Shown: positions 38,301-51,359 of the stretch, piece after piece
Layout: each line of letters begins with the position of its first letter
How positions within the stretch are numbered: the first letter of the stretch is position 1
DNA from: Callaeas wilsoni
Taxonomy: Eukaryota > Chordata > Aves > Passeriformes > Callaeidae
NCBI GenBank assembly: GCA_013398955.1
Contig: VWPU01004543.1
Coordinates: forward strand, 124,001 to 188,000
Direction: 5' to 3'
DNA: 64,000 nucleotides
The notes under the pieces: model-generated
What the model was told of the DNA's origin: nothing
Database searches by the model: none
What the model saw: the letters and a program-made list of their open reading frames with translations, nothing else
Made by a program: the position numbers and the translations under genes

Positions 38301-41300
38301 CTTTTCAATGTCTGTGTAGGATTTATATATACACACTTTCCCATTTGCCTTCTGCAAGTATAGTATGGTTTAAGGATAACTGCTACTTAAATCAAGGCAA
38401 ATCCAAAGGCTGGAAAAGTGTACTGATTTGAATGAAAATGAAGTTTGCTTTAAAAAAGCATAAATTGGGTAATCTGAAAATGAAAAAATAGCTTTTTTAA
38501 AGTGATATATGTAAAAAAAGCTTCTTTGACACCTTAATGAAATGATCCCTATTTCCCATTAGTATTATAACTAACAAAACCCAAAATCCCATTTTTTAAT
38601 ACTGAAACTGGAAAAACTTGAAAGGTTCAGAACTGAAGCATGGGGCTTTATTTATTTGTTTTAAAAATCGAGTATGCTAAAATTATGTGGGGTTTTTTGT
38701 GTTTTGTTTGCTTGTTTGTTTGTCGGTTTTTCTTTTTTCATGGGCCATTCCAGCACTCTAAGTTTATGCTCTCTTTCAGAAATAGACAAAACAGAAGAGG
38801 TTATGGATGAGATGGGCAAGCTGGTTCCCAGCTGGCTTTATTAAAATGTAATTCAAGATAGGCAAGCCAGGTGAATTCCACATTGCCTTTTACTGGTAAT
38901 AGTCTACATGCTCTTCAATGCGCTTCAAGAATTCTACAGCTAAAACATGCTGTAGAGAGAGATCCATCATGCCACAAGGTGCTCCACATATTCTGCAAGA
39001 AGTTGGTATGAATAACATTGAGCAAAGAGAAGCCTACACTAAACTAGACTGACAGTTTCCACAGTTACAAAATCTTCTGGATGAAGAAGTACCACAAGTT
39101 CCTGATACAAAGACTGTTCAATGTGAAATGGAAATATGTCCCTCTGGTGCTTTCTGTAATTTTAACCTGCCCCTCCTTTGGCTCACTCACTGGGCTTCGC
39201 CTGTGTTTTGAATCCTCTGATGACTTTAGTTCACAGTCCCGCTCAGCTTGGTCATTTTGTGAGAAATTACTGCGGCTGTTAATCTGTGTGAACCCTGCAA
39301 GAGAGCACTGTGAGAACTGTGGAAACTAGCAGCACTGCTATCTGTATGGCTACACTCTTTTCTTTAAACAACAACATGGTATTTTTATAAATCAAAATAT
39401 GAATGTCTCTTGGGAATGTAACACCTGTAGGTTCAGGGAATACATAAATAAATGTTCACCTGCTGAGGTTGAAGCGGTAGAATTTTATCAGTCTTCTCCT
39501 GCAGTCAGTATGCTGGAATGTTAGCAACAAAATTCTCAGACCAGCAGACCACTGGCTTCATGATTCTTCTTGATCCCAGAGTATTTGTTATGTCCTGAAG
39601 TTGTGATATTTTGCTGGCCTGCATAAGTTCCTTTAATATTCCTCCAGTGACATGATCAGCAGTACCTCATGCCTCATGCTGTGACATTACTGTGGGTTTT
39701 TTGCAGTTCTGCTGAGTAAGATTCTGAATAGAACTGTGGTCATTTCCACTTGTCAGCAAGGAGAACTGCTCCTTGCACTCAGCCTCCAGCTGCACAGCAC
39801 AAGTCTATAAGAACTTATTTAATGAGATCACAGTGGCAGTGCTATTGCATACCCGTGTTAAAGAAGCAGTACAGCCACAGTCATGTGCGTTGACTGCCCC
39901 AGAACCTCTGGGCACTGAAGAAATTATCCATGCTTTACCCAAGATTTGCTATCTAGAGAAGCCTAATTGAACACTGTTGTGTGCTGCAATCCTTTTACCA
40001 AAAGCATATTTCTGAAAGTATCTGCTTGTGCTTGCGAGGAGAGTGGGCCCTCAGTTGTCTTTAAATCTGTAAAGGAGTCCTGAGAGGCAACCAGTGTCTG
40101 CAGATTTAGAATTTTTTTCAATATTTTCAAAAGAAGATGGGGCAATGGGCTATAGAAATGCTCTGTTTCTCCTTTGTCCTAAGAGAATCTAAACATGCTC
40201 TAGGGAACAAAAAAATTCTCTGTTACAGTAACAATTCTGTCTGTAACCCAGAAAATTCTTGCCTGATTATAATCCTCTTTCTTCTATGCCAGTAACAAAT
40301 ATGGTAGAAAGAACTTAACAGCTAATAGTGGATTCCCTACCCTGACTTTTCTTCAGAAAACTTCTCAGAGTTCTGGCTGTCACAAATCATTCAGTGTATT
40401 GGTCCTGGTTAACTACACCCTGGGTTTGATGACCCTTTTTTTCACTAGCTGCCCTATTTTTAGAAAATTGGTTTGAGTAAAACATAGCCCAAGCTAACTG
40501 TGCACAAGCTGTCTGGAATGGTGTACGCGGAAAATAAAGATTAAACAGTGAGTTTAGTGATATAAAGCTTTTGAAGCGTAGACAAATAAGAGTGGGAATA
40601 GCAAAGTCAGAAGCTCTAGCACAGAGAAGTACTGAAAGGAGACGAAAGAACCATTAATGCTACCCTACATCAACACTGCAGAGCTGTCAGCCTAAGCCAC
40701 AGAAATGCCTACGCTTCTCAAATAAACCTATCTGCTCTGCCCAATTCTGTATACTTGTAGAGCTGTGAGAACTGGTGACAGACAGATGTGGTCAGTGCAT
40801 GCCAGAATCAACAAATCTCCAAGTATAGCCCAATCCTCATATCCTCTGTGTTGAGAGATCAGCCTTCAAGTCTCCATTTCTGACAGGGGGACATGCTTTT
40901 GTCAGATTGGCCACAGGTTTCAGGAGAAGAGACAATACTGACAACCACTGTATCTGGGGTTAATTATCAGCCATTATTCTATGGATAATTGATTGTAAAA
41001 AAAAAGGGCAATCAACTCTATAAAAAGATATAAAAAAGAGTATCTTAAATTCCTTGTTCTGTTTGTTTTGCATTTGTAAATCTCTCTAAGGCTGTAAAAG
41101 CATTGTGATGTGGGTGTCTAAAATGTTGCTAATTTCACTGGCAAGACACCAGTACATAATCTGTGTAAAAGCAGTTGGTGGTCAGTTTAATTTTAAATTT
41201 CTTGCACCTTTCTGCTGGAATTTCTTCCTGTACAACTTTCTCTTCTAGTTCCTCAGAGTGTTATTTTCAGCAGCCAGAATTTTAACTAAATCAATCAGAT

Positions 41301-41884
41301 TTAAAGTGGCTTGGGCTAACTTGCATCCTGAGAATTGGAGGGACTTTTAAGACACTCTTAGGCTTATCTAGAAACTTGACACTGAGTTTCAAGGGCAGGT
41401 CCTCAGCAAAGAGGACATGAAATGCATCTACTTCATCTTAATTCAATGAGAGACTCTCAGACTCTCTGGAAATTGTTAGCTTTTAAAGACCAGTCTGCCT
41501 TTAATTATACCAATAAACTCTGTAGGGCTATCTGTCTATTAGAGAAAACATTGCTGGCATTGTTTTTAATACAATGTTTTTAATTTACTTAAAGGATAGG
41601 AAAATAGCGTTAAAACCATTGTCCTTCAAACAGGACTTGGAGGAGAATGAAAAATAAGTGCTGGGTTTGCCAGTGGCTAAGAATGGATTTTCAGCAGACT
41701 GACACAAATTTTTCCTTCTTTTTCTGCCAAAATAATGCAATAAAAAGTAGAGACATAAATGAAACACATGTTGAAAGTAACAGGTCATGGGCCAGATCCT
41801 AGAATTCCTATTAGTACCCAATAAGTTCATAAAACTGGGAGCCCTGGCCATGGAGCACTTGGATAGGAGCTCATTGCAACCTTC
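35336..41884. other. A+T-rich non-coding stretch
   Basis: I see no gene. It contains a GTTT-rich low-complexity tract at 38692-38738. A pair of opposite-strand frames at 37036-37324 (90 and 93 codons) mirror each other in the same segment and have no domain. The remainder is unique-looking A+T-rich DNA. Confidence 0.55.
38692..38738. repeat. (GTTT)n low-complexity tract
   Basis: T runs broken by single G or C form GTTTTGTTTGCTTGTTTG-type units. It is simple sequence. Confidence 0.7.
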
Positions 41885-42310
41885 AGGAAGCCACAGACGA
41901 GATTTGGGGCTCCAAATTGGAGAAAAAGAAGCACTGGCGGCCCACCATCAGCAACCCCAGAGTACAGGTCTCTAGAGAAGCCAGAAAGAGATTTGAGTCA
42001 CGTTCACTGTCGCTGTGAAGTAGCTGAGGAGTCCCTGATGCGTGGACGCGCTCTGAGTTTCGGGAGCCTTGTTGCCGTGCCTGCATTCTGAGGGAAGTTG
42101 GGGACCGTGTCCCCAGCTGTGCCCATCTCGCTCTGAGGGATGGCTTGGGCCAGCCCCAGGCAGTGTTTCTACACGCGTGGCATCCCTGGGAGATCAAGGG
42201 GAGAGGAGTGGAGGGAGGAGCAAGCGCTTCCCAGGAGCCCACGGTCCTATTCTCCTCTCCTAGAACAGACAAAATCTCCTGCTGCCCAGGAATCCGCCCT
42301 GCCCAGGCTT
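41885..42310. other. CpG-rich block, possible promoter, exon or young repeat
   Basis: About 16 CpG fall between 41897 and 42296, including GACGCGC and ACACGCGTGG, on a background that is nearly CpG-free. G+C content is far above the flanks. Frames of 124 codons (plus, 42145-42519) and 129 codons (minus, 41883-42272) are open, as expected from composition. Neither peptide has a domain I recognise. The sharp rise and fall over about 400 bp fits a small CpG island, a G+C-rich first exon, or an inserted element with undecayed CpG. I see no target-site duplication, TG...CA ends or poly(A) tail. Confidence 0.45.
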
Positions 42311-45300
42311 CATCCTGGAGAAATGAGCAATTGCCACTGAAGGTTATAAGCAGCAGTGATTGGATGACTTACAGCTTCTTACAGGGCAAGAGTTTTGGTG
42401 CCCTGAGCACTCAGGACACAGTTGCATCACAGGTTACACTTACTGCTTTTTCTTGCTCTTCCCCAGCTTGCTATTTTTGTTGTCATTACAAATATTCCTT
42501 TTACTTCTTATGTTTCTGATGTTTTCATTACATCAAAAATATTTTATTTCATGGCAAATTCAGGACTTTTTTCTTTCAAAACTTGATTTATCATTAATTC
42601 AGTATTTAATTCTCAAGAGTTTATACTTTTCTCTTAGTAGAGGTAGAGTATGCAAATGATGTGCCGTACTAACAAGACATCTTTTCTTTCATAAAAGGTA
42701 TAGTTACTAAGGGGAATATTTTGAAAGTCAAGTCCCCTGGAAGATTATTCTGTTTGACACTACTAAAAGGCAAAAGTCCCAGTTAAAATAAAATGACAGT
42801 TGTTTATATAAGGAGATCCTAGTTACTTTAATTATTGCTTTTGGCAAGATCCTAGAAGTTTAATCTTTCTTAAATCCCACAGTAATGTCTGCTGGCTATA
42901 GGGATTTAGTTACCATGAAAAAATATTCAGCCACTACCTAACCTAAATACAGCTATACACTAGGGCAGTGTTACCCAAGATAGTTTCACTTGAGTGAAAT
43001 GGGAAGATTGTTCTCAATTACTAATTCAGTTAGAAGAATGAGGAACATGAGATACATATAAATCTAATTTCTTTAGCACAGCAATTTAAAAAAGACTTCA
43101 GGTCTTTGAAGTTAAAAGATCTTATTTGTATTGCCTGATGTAGGTCAGTCAATGCAGAACAATTTGCTCATTTACCGATTTTTAGGGAAGCCAGTTTTTT
43201 AAGAACAAAAAAGAATGCATTTGTGATATGGATACAAGAGTAAAAATGGTCTGCCAGGTGGGGAGGAACTATCCCACTGTGAACTGAAGAAGATTTCACT
43301 ACAATTGCAATTACACACCTTCAACTTCTTCTTGAAAGCATCATACAAAGTCCTAGAGAGCTTCAGCGGGCTGTGATTTCTGGGGCTGCTGGGCTGCCTG
43401 GCGGGTGCAGGTTTAGGATGGAGAGGGCAAAATCATTCTCTAAATAGTGTTATTCAAGCCAACTCCAACATCCGTGGTCATAATCAGCATTAATGGTCAA
43501 AAGGATATTTCTGCACACTTCAGTGCGGTTTCTTTAAAACTCTGACCTATTAGTTAGAAAATTTATTTTTACTACAGAGTTAGCTGAAATAAGTTAAATG
43601 TTCTTTTACAAGGGACAGCTTAAAGCTGTATTTGATGGTACTTTTTCTTGAAGCCCTTTAGCACCACCAGGCCTTAACAACCTTTACTATTTTCTTGGTC
43701 TTGTGATTCAATACAGATCCATTAATTTAAGAAAAGCAGAGCTGTGACTCTTTTGTGTTAGCTGGTGATAAAATTCCCTTCTGTTTTTTGCTGCAACTGG
43801 GTGGACTATATCTCTACTTCTAGTTCTCACAACCCAAACAAAATATTTCTTTGAGACCTCTAAGAAATAAAGATTACATGTGCATTTTACTTCTGTGTTT
43901 TATTTCTGTTGAACAATTTTTGGGTTTTGCAAAGATGATTGAAATGTAAAAAGCAAATTAAGGTATAGTTTAATATATTTTTAAAAGATGAATGTAAGCT
44001 TATATTGCATTTAAAGATATCATATCAAAATAAAAAATGATATATTTCTGGAAAGATATTAATCTTTCTGGTGGGAAAATTCACTACTGACAAACCTTTA
44101 TTTTTTCTAAGGTTTCTAACTGAAACAAAAGGTTTGTGTTAAAAAGAATCAATCAGATCAAACACTACCAGAATATCCAATCATTCAACAGCAACTGCAT
44201 GTGGCCAAGCCACAGTCACACATTTCTGTTAGCAATCAAAGCAGCTGGTCTGTATGCAGCTACATTACACTGAGATCATGTATCACCACCAAATAAGCAT
44301 TTTAGTAGTTTAACATAAAGAAGGGTGACATCAGAAAAAAATAAATGACTGCAAAATGTTTGACAGTTACCCTCTATGAACAGCACTTTAGTCCCAGAAT
44401 GATTTAACCCACTCTCTTACTATTAGAGTGCTGAAAATTTTTATTCTTGGAGGAATCCTTTTTCAGATAAGGTGTAACATTCATGTACTTGGCCTTTGTG
44501 GTAACTGAACAATCATTGAGAACACATCTTTTTATAAAAAAAGTCAGAAAAAAATAGAAAAAAGCATGATTTGAAAGCAAAGCAGTGGCTACTTATTGCT
44601 GTCTTCTAGAATGAGTAGGTGTAGTATACAGAAAAAAGTAGATGTTGTTATGTGTACAACACATCATACATTTTTACAAAAGCAGTGATTTCAGCCACAT
44701 CCAGAAGAAAATAATGCTTGAATCAAAACATCAAGCACTTTTTTTACATTTTTCTGTGATTTAGTATTGAGTAAAACAGCCCGTAAATATCTCTTTGTTC
44801 CAGTACGTGTTGCATTAATGGGTGTTTTTGAATAATTTTAGTGACCTCTGGCATAAGACAGTAAAGAAATACGAAAAAATGTTCCACACAAAGTTCTATA
44901 AGAAGAGCTCATATGTTGTGTCAGAAATGATGTTGTAGAGAGTGCTGACATTCTTTTTGGTAGTGTAAGAGAAAAGGGGAAAATGTATGGAGGTTAAATG
45001 AAATTAACAAAACACACTAAGCTATTCCTTGCTCATCAAAAATTGAATCTTAGTCATCTCAAAATGCCTTTTGGGGTACTGGATACAGATCTCCTGACAG
45101 CTGCAGATGTAGCCACAGCAGTATTAGAAAAACAGAGATTTTTTTCTTCCAAAGTTCAAGACCTGAGCACTGCCTACAAAGGGAGACATGCCTTCGAGCA
45201 CTGAACTTTTGATATTTTTCTGACTTAAATGCATACCAACACTTGGAGTTCAAAGCATGTATTTAGTAACCAAAGGAAAAAAAAATATTTTCGACTGTGG

Positions 45301-48300
45301 TTACGTAACAATGAACAACACAACATAATTTTACCTGGGAAACTCTGAAAATATCTGACTACTCTTTTGTTTTTCTTTTCCTTTTGGGGTGAAAATAGAT
45401 CAGGGAAATAAAATGGTGTTATTCACCATTGTCTGAAACATTTCAAAGTTAGCAAACATTTCTGATACATGTAAAAGTGCAGATCTGCAGCAGGTAGAAA
45501 CATGAATGCCTTCAGCAACAATATTATTTGGTTCCAGGCTGAGATAGATGGCTGTTCACCCAGGAATCCAGACAAACTGTTTCATTTAGGCCCCTGCTGA
45601 AGTCAGAGGTGTTTTCTGGCTGTGTGGCAGCCTGGACCTCAGAATATACTAGGGAAGTTCCAAGGCCACTCTAGATTTCAGTGAACACCAGCTCTGCTAT
45701 GATTGCAGCTGTAGCGCTGCTGTTGCGCAGCCACAGAGTGGGTTGCTAGATTTGTGCTGTGTTTGCTTTCACCGGATTGCTTTTCAAGCAGACCCAATCC
45801 CTGATCTAGTTCCAGCCACCTGCAGACTACAGCTGGCACACAGAAGAGCATCAGCCCTCCTCTTTTCAGGGGTGGTGCAGATTGTTTTTGAATTGATGGG
45901 GCTACATAAGAAGAATCTAAAAGTAAATGTTCCTGAAAATAAGGATTTGAGAAGATGCCAAGGGGCCAAAGATAGATCTCTTCTTTCAAGAAAAAAAGTC
46001 AAGTGAAGGACTGCTATGTCTTCTATGTCACTGCAGACACCAGGTATTTCTATAGAACAGAAAAGTTACCAGAATTTTAATATTCTTTACCCACTCTGAC
46101 CTCCAAAAAATTTAGATATGAAGAAGGATATTACAGTATAATGATGACACATTATCACAACCATAATAATCACATGGTTAAAACCTCTTAAACATTTGAT
46201 CATCTTACTGCTTCGAAACAAATGTCACATTGTAACACTGTATCTACAAATCTGCCCTAACACAGAAAACTTTGCCTTAGTCAGCCTAAAAGAAATACAT
46301 TCTTTCATGGTTTTAAATTGAGCTTACAAAACCTGATGCTTTAAAAGTGGAAAAAACCCCAAGGCATTCTTTCTAGCGGTAACTGAAGGAAAGTTTCACA
46401 ACAGGGATGCGCTGTTCAGCCTCCCTTCTGGGCATGAAAATATTACTGAGAAGACTCAGAAGAGTGCAATCTATTCTTTCAAAAGTACTAGACCCAGTAT
46501 TATCCTTTATTTTTTGTGGGTACAAATACCATCCTTCAGAAGACATCAATGAGAAAAGTTTGCTAGTAACCTGATATCAAATGGAATCCTTATCGAATGT
46601 GAGAAATGTTCTCAGGTCATGGATTACAGTCAAATTCTGGTCTCACTGAAGTCAATAAGATTTTTATTGCTGATTTCAAGAGAGCTAGTTAAAACTTAAA
46701 ATTTTGCCAAGAAATATGCTTGACATTTGACACAACAGGGACTTCAAGAGACCTTTAACATGAAGTAAACAGAGCTTGGCTTCCAGCTGGACCCCTGACC
46801 CTGCTGGCCACATTCACAGTCATAATTAGGTTCCTTTTTGCTTGTTGGGCAGTATAATGGGCCTTTGAAGTCTGTATTTCCTTCCTGCGTTGCTCTCCAA
46901 GTCACTAAAGACTCATGACTCTGCTCCAGCCTGGTCTCTCACACCAAGCCATTGCCAGTGTGCCACACACTCTGATTGTCAGCATCCGCCCAGCTGAGGC
47001 CCCAGGCTCCTGGACGTGGCAGCTGAAAGCTGGCTGAGAGCTACTGGCTCTGCATTCTTGCCATAGATTCTTTAATCTGCTCTGGGGATGGGCAGATGGC
47101 CTCTCTTTGCCTCACCTTCCTGACAAGTTAAAGAATACCCTAGTGTGTGCAGTAGGCCATGGGAATACGAGCGGTGGGGAGTGAGGTGTTCTGCATCAGC
47201 ACCTTGGAAGTGGACTCCAGCTTCAGTCACTGGCTTTGTATTCCATGAAAATGTCAGTAAAGAATATCTGCTGGCCCAGAAAGAGACTATATTGTGTCCT
47301 GAAGAGTATAACCCAATTATCTAATCCTTTCTCACGTTGCAGAGCTTCTAACACCAAATGTTAGGTTTACAAGGAATTTTTCTTGTTTGTTATATCTCTG
47401 CTCTTGGTTATTGTCTTATTACCTGCTTACCTATGACTTAATTATTCATGATTATTTGGCTTTTTATCTGAAATATACTTAAACACCAAAAAAGTTAGGA
47501 GATACTTATTTTCTCTGGTGAGAAACACTGGAAGCAAAAGTAGCCTTGAAAAATTTTGTTGAAATCTCTTCTGTTTCTGTGTATAGATGTGTATAAAGAC
47601 ATGTATATGACTACAAATAATTTTTATTTGCACAACTTTGGTGAGACAGAAATAAACGTTTCTGGTCTTCACATGGCCCTCATATTTGTATTTTCATATA
47701 TCTAACAGTTACCAATGTGTACAGCTGCTTACTAAAATGCAAATATGTTTTCTAATACTACTATGGTTAAATATATTTAGTTTTCATAATGCAAAAACAT
47801 AGAATATGGTACAATATGGTATTAAAAATGAAACATGTAAAACGGAGTTCTATTCCATTGCCATACTTTTGTACTGCAGAATTTTTCTTTCCGAAAGTCC
47901 TAGGCTTTGACAGTAATTTAAGGAAGTTTTAACTTTTAATTCTTAAAGAGTTAGACAAACTATAAACAGAAAGTTAAAAAAATATTTTTTCCAGTTATTT
48001 TCTAATTGTTTTTGACAAATTAAACCAAAACACTGTAACCTTAATGAGTTCCTAGAACATGGTTATTTTGAATCATAGCAGGGTGTTTGTCTTAGAATAT
48101 ATTCTTATTAGGTTCCTATCTTAGTACATCTCTGATGTTAAAGGAACACTCCATAATTTCAAGTAGCTGAAAAAATAAGATTTAAGTTTTTGTTTGGAGT
48201 GAAGAATGTAAGTGCTTTTCTGGACCAAGGCCACCATGCTTAACACTGAACCAGGTTTGCCGAAACTTCTTTCTGCCAAAACACAGCATGGTAAATACCA

Positions 48301-48723
48301 AAAACTTTTCATTTGGCAAGGAGAAATTAAAAAGATATTGAGAAGATGAATTTCTAGTAAAACTATGCCACAGGGCACAGATTAGTCCAGGTAGTAGGAT
48401 TTACTCTGTTGCTAGAAGATGCAAGTTTTGACTACTTTTCTCATAGGCTTGAAACAAAAGTTTTGTCTCGGGTAATTCTGAATTAAAAAAAGTATGGACT
48501 TTCAGTGTAGAATTTCTAAACTCTTAGTTTGAAATAAATACCCTTCCTAGCTTTCTCCCCCCTCCGTGCTTTCTTGAATTCATTCTATGTTGATACCAAA
48601 AGAGATGAATTTTCTGTGTGTGACAAGGAAATTATCCCAATGCAGATCTATCCAGCAATTTGTAAAGCTTAGGCCTCAGCAAGAACAGGAGTTCTGATAG
48701 ACAAACTTCCAAATAAACCTTGC

Positions 48724-48752
48724 AATACTATGATAAGGTAAATACTATGATA
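48724..48752. repeat. 12-bp direct repeat, period 17
   Basis: AATACTATGATA occurs at 48724-48735 and again at 48741-48752. It is immediately followed by nearly pure A+T sequence to about 48840. The pair could be slippage in A+T-rich DNA. Confidence 0.65.
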
Positions 48753-48756
48753 CATA

Positions 48757-48840
48757 AAATATAATTATTTTATTTTAAATTTTTTGTTGTTTATTTAATT
48801 ATTTAGTATCATAATTTTATTGTTTATTAAGAAAATAATT
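48757..48840. repeat. A+T-only low-complexity tract
   Basis: About 84 bases consist almost only of A and T, with TTTATTTAATTATTTAG-like words. It lies directly upstream of the pyrimidine tract of the candidate exon at 48871. Confidence 0.75.
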
Positions 48841-48870
48841 TCAAACTTTTTTCTTCTTTTACAATGATAG

Positions 48871-48920
48871 AAAGAGAGCTGTCTGAAGAAGACAGAGGAG
48901 ATCACCAAGTGATTCAACAG
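48871..48920 (+). CDS. candidate 50-bp internal coding exon
   Basis: Both borders look like real splice sites. The acceptor is TTTTTTCTTCTTTTACAATGATAG (AG at 48869-48870), with a long pyrimidine tract, and the donor is CAACAG followed by GTGGGT (GT at 48921-48922). In the frame that enters with two spare bases, the exon encodes RELSEEDRGDHQVIQQ and ends on a codon border. The other two frames contain stops. The highly charged, stop-free peptide looks more like protein than its surroundings do. I do not recognise the parent gene, and no partner exon can be joined to it in this window. A short exon in a large intronic region would fit bird gene structure. Chance is still possible because the exon is so small. 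Confidence 0.3.
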
Positions 48921-49255
48921 GTGGGTCTAAAGTTTATGTGAGACCGTATAAAGCATTTGGAAATAATTTCAGATAAACTGATTTAAAGTCAGAAAACATA
49001 GGACAAGTATGAATTATCTTTAGCATACCAGGACATAAAATCTTCAGCAAGTTGTTTTCTTTGGAGGCCTATTGTTCAAGCCTGAAAAATTTCAGTTAAA
49101 ATGTATTGGATGTCACTTCATTTCCCTATCCTCAGAGCAGACATACCTGGTGACAAGAACATCAGTCTCACTGCCAGTGAATAAGATAAGAGAATTTTGC
49201 AGTTCATTGAAAATATTGAAAAATATCGATTTAATCTATTTTGAATGTAAAACAC

Positions 49256-49332
49256 ATTAAAAATACAAAGAAAAAAAAACCCAAACCAAAACCACAAAAA
49301 AATCAAAAAGCAAACCAACCAAACCAAACCAA
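49256..49332. repeat. A-rich (CCAAA)n-like tract
   Basis: A runs are followed by CCAAACC and CAAACCAACC units over about 75 bp. The plus frame through it is a Lys, Pro, Asn and Gln run and the minus frame a Phe, Trp and Leu run. Both are composition artefacts. Confidence 0.75.
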
Positions 49333-50365
49333 GAATATTTTTTACAAACCAGAAAAACACTTTCAAGTATCTCCAATTTTAGTTGCTTTTTTTTTGAGAT
49401 GGTTTCAGAAGTCAAGAAAATATTTCAATAACACCCCATCAGCCTCCTTACGCAATTCAAGATTCAGAGTGTACCAAGGTTCAAATGACTTAGATGAACC
49501 AATTTTAAAGTATCACAGAAGACAGATTGGAACCCATAGATCTTATCTGTCTCTTCCTTTGTGATTTGTAGCTGGCCACTGATAGGTTTAAACCATACAA
49601 ACTAATGAAGATATTAAGAAAACCAATTTTATGCAGGTCTTTTTAGAAGCTGACATTTAGCAATCATAAACAGCAACAAAACAATATTGTGGTTTGACGC
49701 TCATGGTTGTAAAAATGATGTGATAGGAAGTGGGTGTCAAGTTCTCTTGGTGAGAAATAGGGAATAAATGAGACACTCTGAATCATCAATGAATCACTAA
49801 TAGAGTTCTGCTTCTGTTTTTTTGGCTTTTATTTCCAGACTCTAAAATTATGACAGTTTCAAAATGAGGGATGAAGGTGAACCCTTCAAAGCATTCACAA
49901 GTGTGTGGTAAGGGTTAGATTGCCATGAGACTTCCTAAGACCATGAAAACAGGAAATTTTAACAACCAGCATTTACTGTTTCTTTTGGCTAATGTCAGAG
50001 TTAATGACTGCACAGGTTCTTTGTAGAACATGAGAGGATGAGGGTAGAAGGACAACCTCTTCGTGGCCAGCAGCAAAACCACTAAGTTCAGCAGAGTTCA
50101 GGGAGTTCTGGATTTCTCTCACAAAATTTACAAGAACTCACACTCTTTAAGCACAGGCTATACTACATATTGTGCTGGAAAATGAACTACAGTAGCTTTC
50201 ATTGTGAATAATTATATGCATTTTGATAGCCAATAAAAATAAAGTGATAAGCTATGCTAATGTGAGTAACTTGGAGCTCTCTCAAATTTAAAACATGATG
50301 CCACAATTGAAAGTAAGAAATATCGGGCTGTTAAAGGGAAAAATAAAATTGTCTAGTTAGAGTAT

Positions 50366-50389
50366 ATGTATGTGTACATGTACATACAT
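50366..50389. repeat. inverted repeat, 8-bp arms and 8-base loop
   Basis: ATGTATGT (50366-50373) is matched by its reverse complement ACATACAT (50382-50389). The loop GTACATGT contains the self-complementary ACATGT. The segment is almost wholly alternating purine and pyrimidine. It can form a hairpin or Z-like helix on paper, and no function is indicated. Confidence 0.6.
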
Positions 50390-51340
50390 GGGTTCATTAT
50401 CATCAGTATTAGCCCTGAAATTGTTTTAAACAGAAGTTTCAAAAGCAATGTCAGAATTCAGATTGTCAATTTTGAATGGACTGAATCACATGAATTGAAA
50501 TATTTACCATAAAGGTACACATAAAGTTTATTCTGCATTGATTCTGAATTCCGGTAGGAGTTCAGTGAATAGGGCTAGGTCCAGGTTCCGGTGCCTAGTC
50601 ACACCAGATGGAACCAGACAGAGACCAGATCCACTGTGTCAGAAGCTTTATTCTCCACTTTCTTTGTTTATTCTGTTCTATATGACAAACTGCACACATT
50701 GAGCAGGCAGGACCAGGGAGAGCCTGGGCAAGTTTTGGTAAAGCAAGTGAAGCAATTTATCCTGCAGGTTTGCCATCTGAGCATTTCATTTCTAGAGGCG
50801 AATATGTACAGCAATGTTTCTATATTTATTGAAAATTGTATTGGCTGTAGTTTTGATTTCTGCTATTAAACGACTGCATGGAATTAGCAATGGTCTAGAG
50901 TCACAATCTAGCCAGGTCTCTGTGATGATTGTTGCATACATGTCAACACTCCTGAGCTTATAGTCCACTGCAGTTGCAATAGGAAAATGCTGAAGGAAAA
51001 ACCATTAGTGTTGTGCAGGACTATGACAAAGTGACAGTGTAATGGCTGTGATGAAAATGAAGTGTGGCTTTATAGATTCACAACATTATATTCTCTGTAT
51101 TAATGTTTCCATTTCTACTGAGATAAATTTCCTCAGAAGAGAAGCATTGTGCTGCATGTTGGACTGATTTATAATTTTTTTATCATCTATGCTCTAATAA
51201 ATGCTTTGTGAAATATTTGTCTCTGGTTAAAAGAAAATTAACAAATTCAAAACTGGTTCTGGCTGCCATCTTAGGGCAGAATAAAGAGTAGGTTTAAGTT
51301 AATGTGTAAGCTATTATCTTGGGAAAAACGTCACCACTAC

Positions 51341-51359
51341 TTTTTTTTTTTTTATTTTT
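51341..51359. repeat. T-rich run
   Basis: Thirteen T, one A and five T stand in a row, followed by GCATTTTC. It is simple sequence and could be the reverse complement of a decayed retroposon tail, but no parent is recognisable. Confidence 0.7.

Larger units (their letters stand above)
42311..48870. other. A+T-rich non-coding stretch
   Basis: I see no gene. A slightly G+C-richer patch at about 46760-47230 is pyrimidine-rich in places but has no long frame. Opposite-strand frames at 45678-46006 (72-103 codons) overlap and lack domains. An A+T-only tract and a short duplication lie at the right end (48724-48840). Confidence 0.55.

Noticed and set aside
49118..49564. Frames of 82-107 codons over the A-rich CCAAA tract
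   Set aside because: Their composition (Lys/Pro/Asn runs or Phe/Trp runs) comes directly from the simple repeat.
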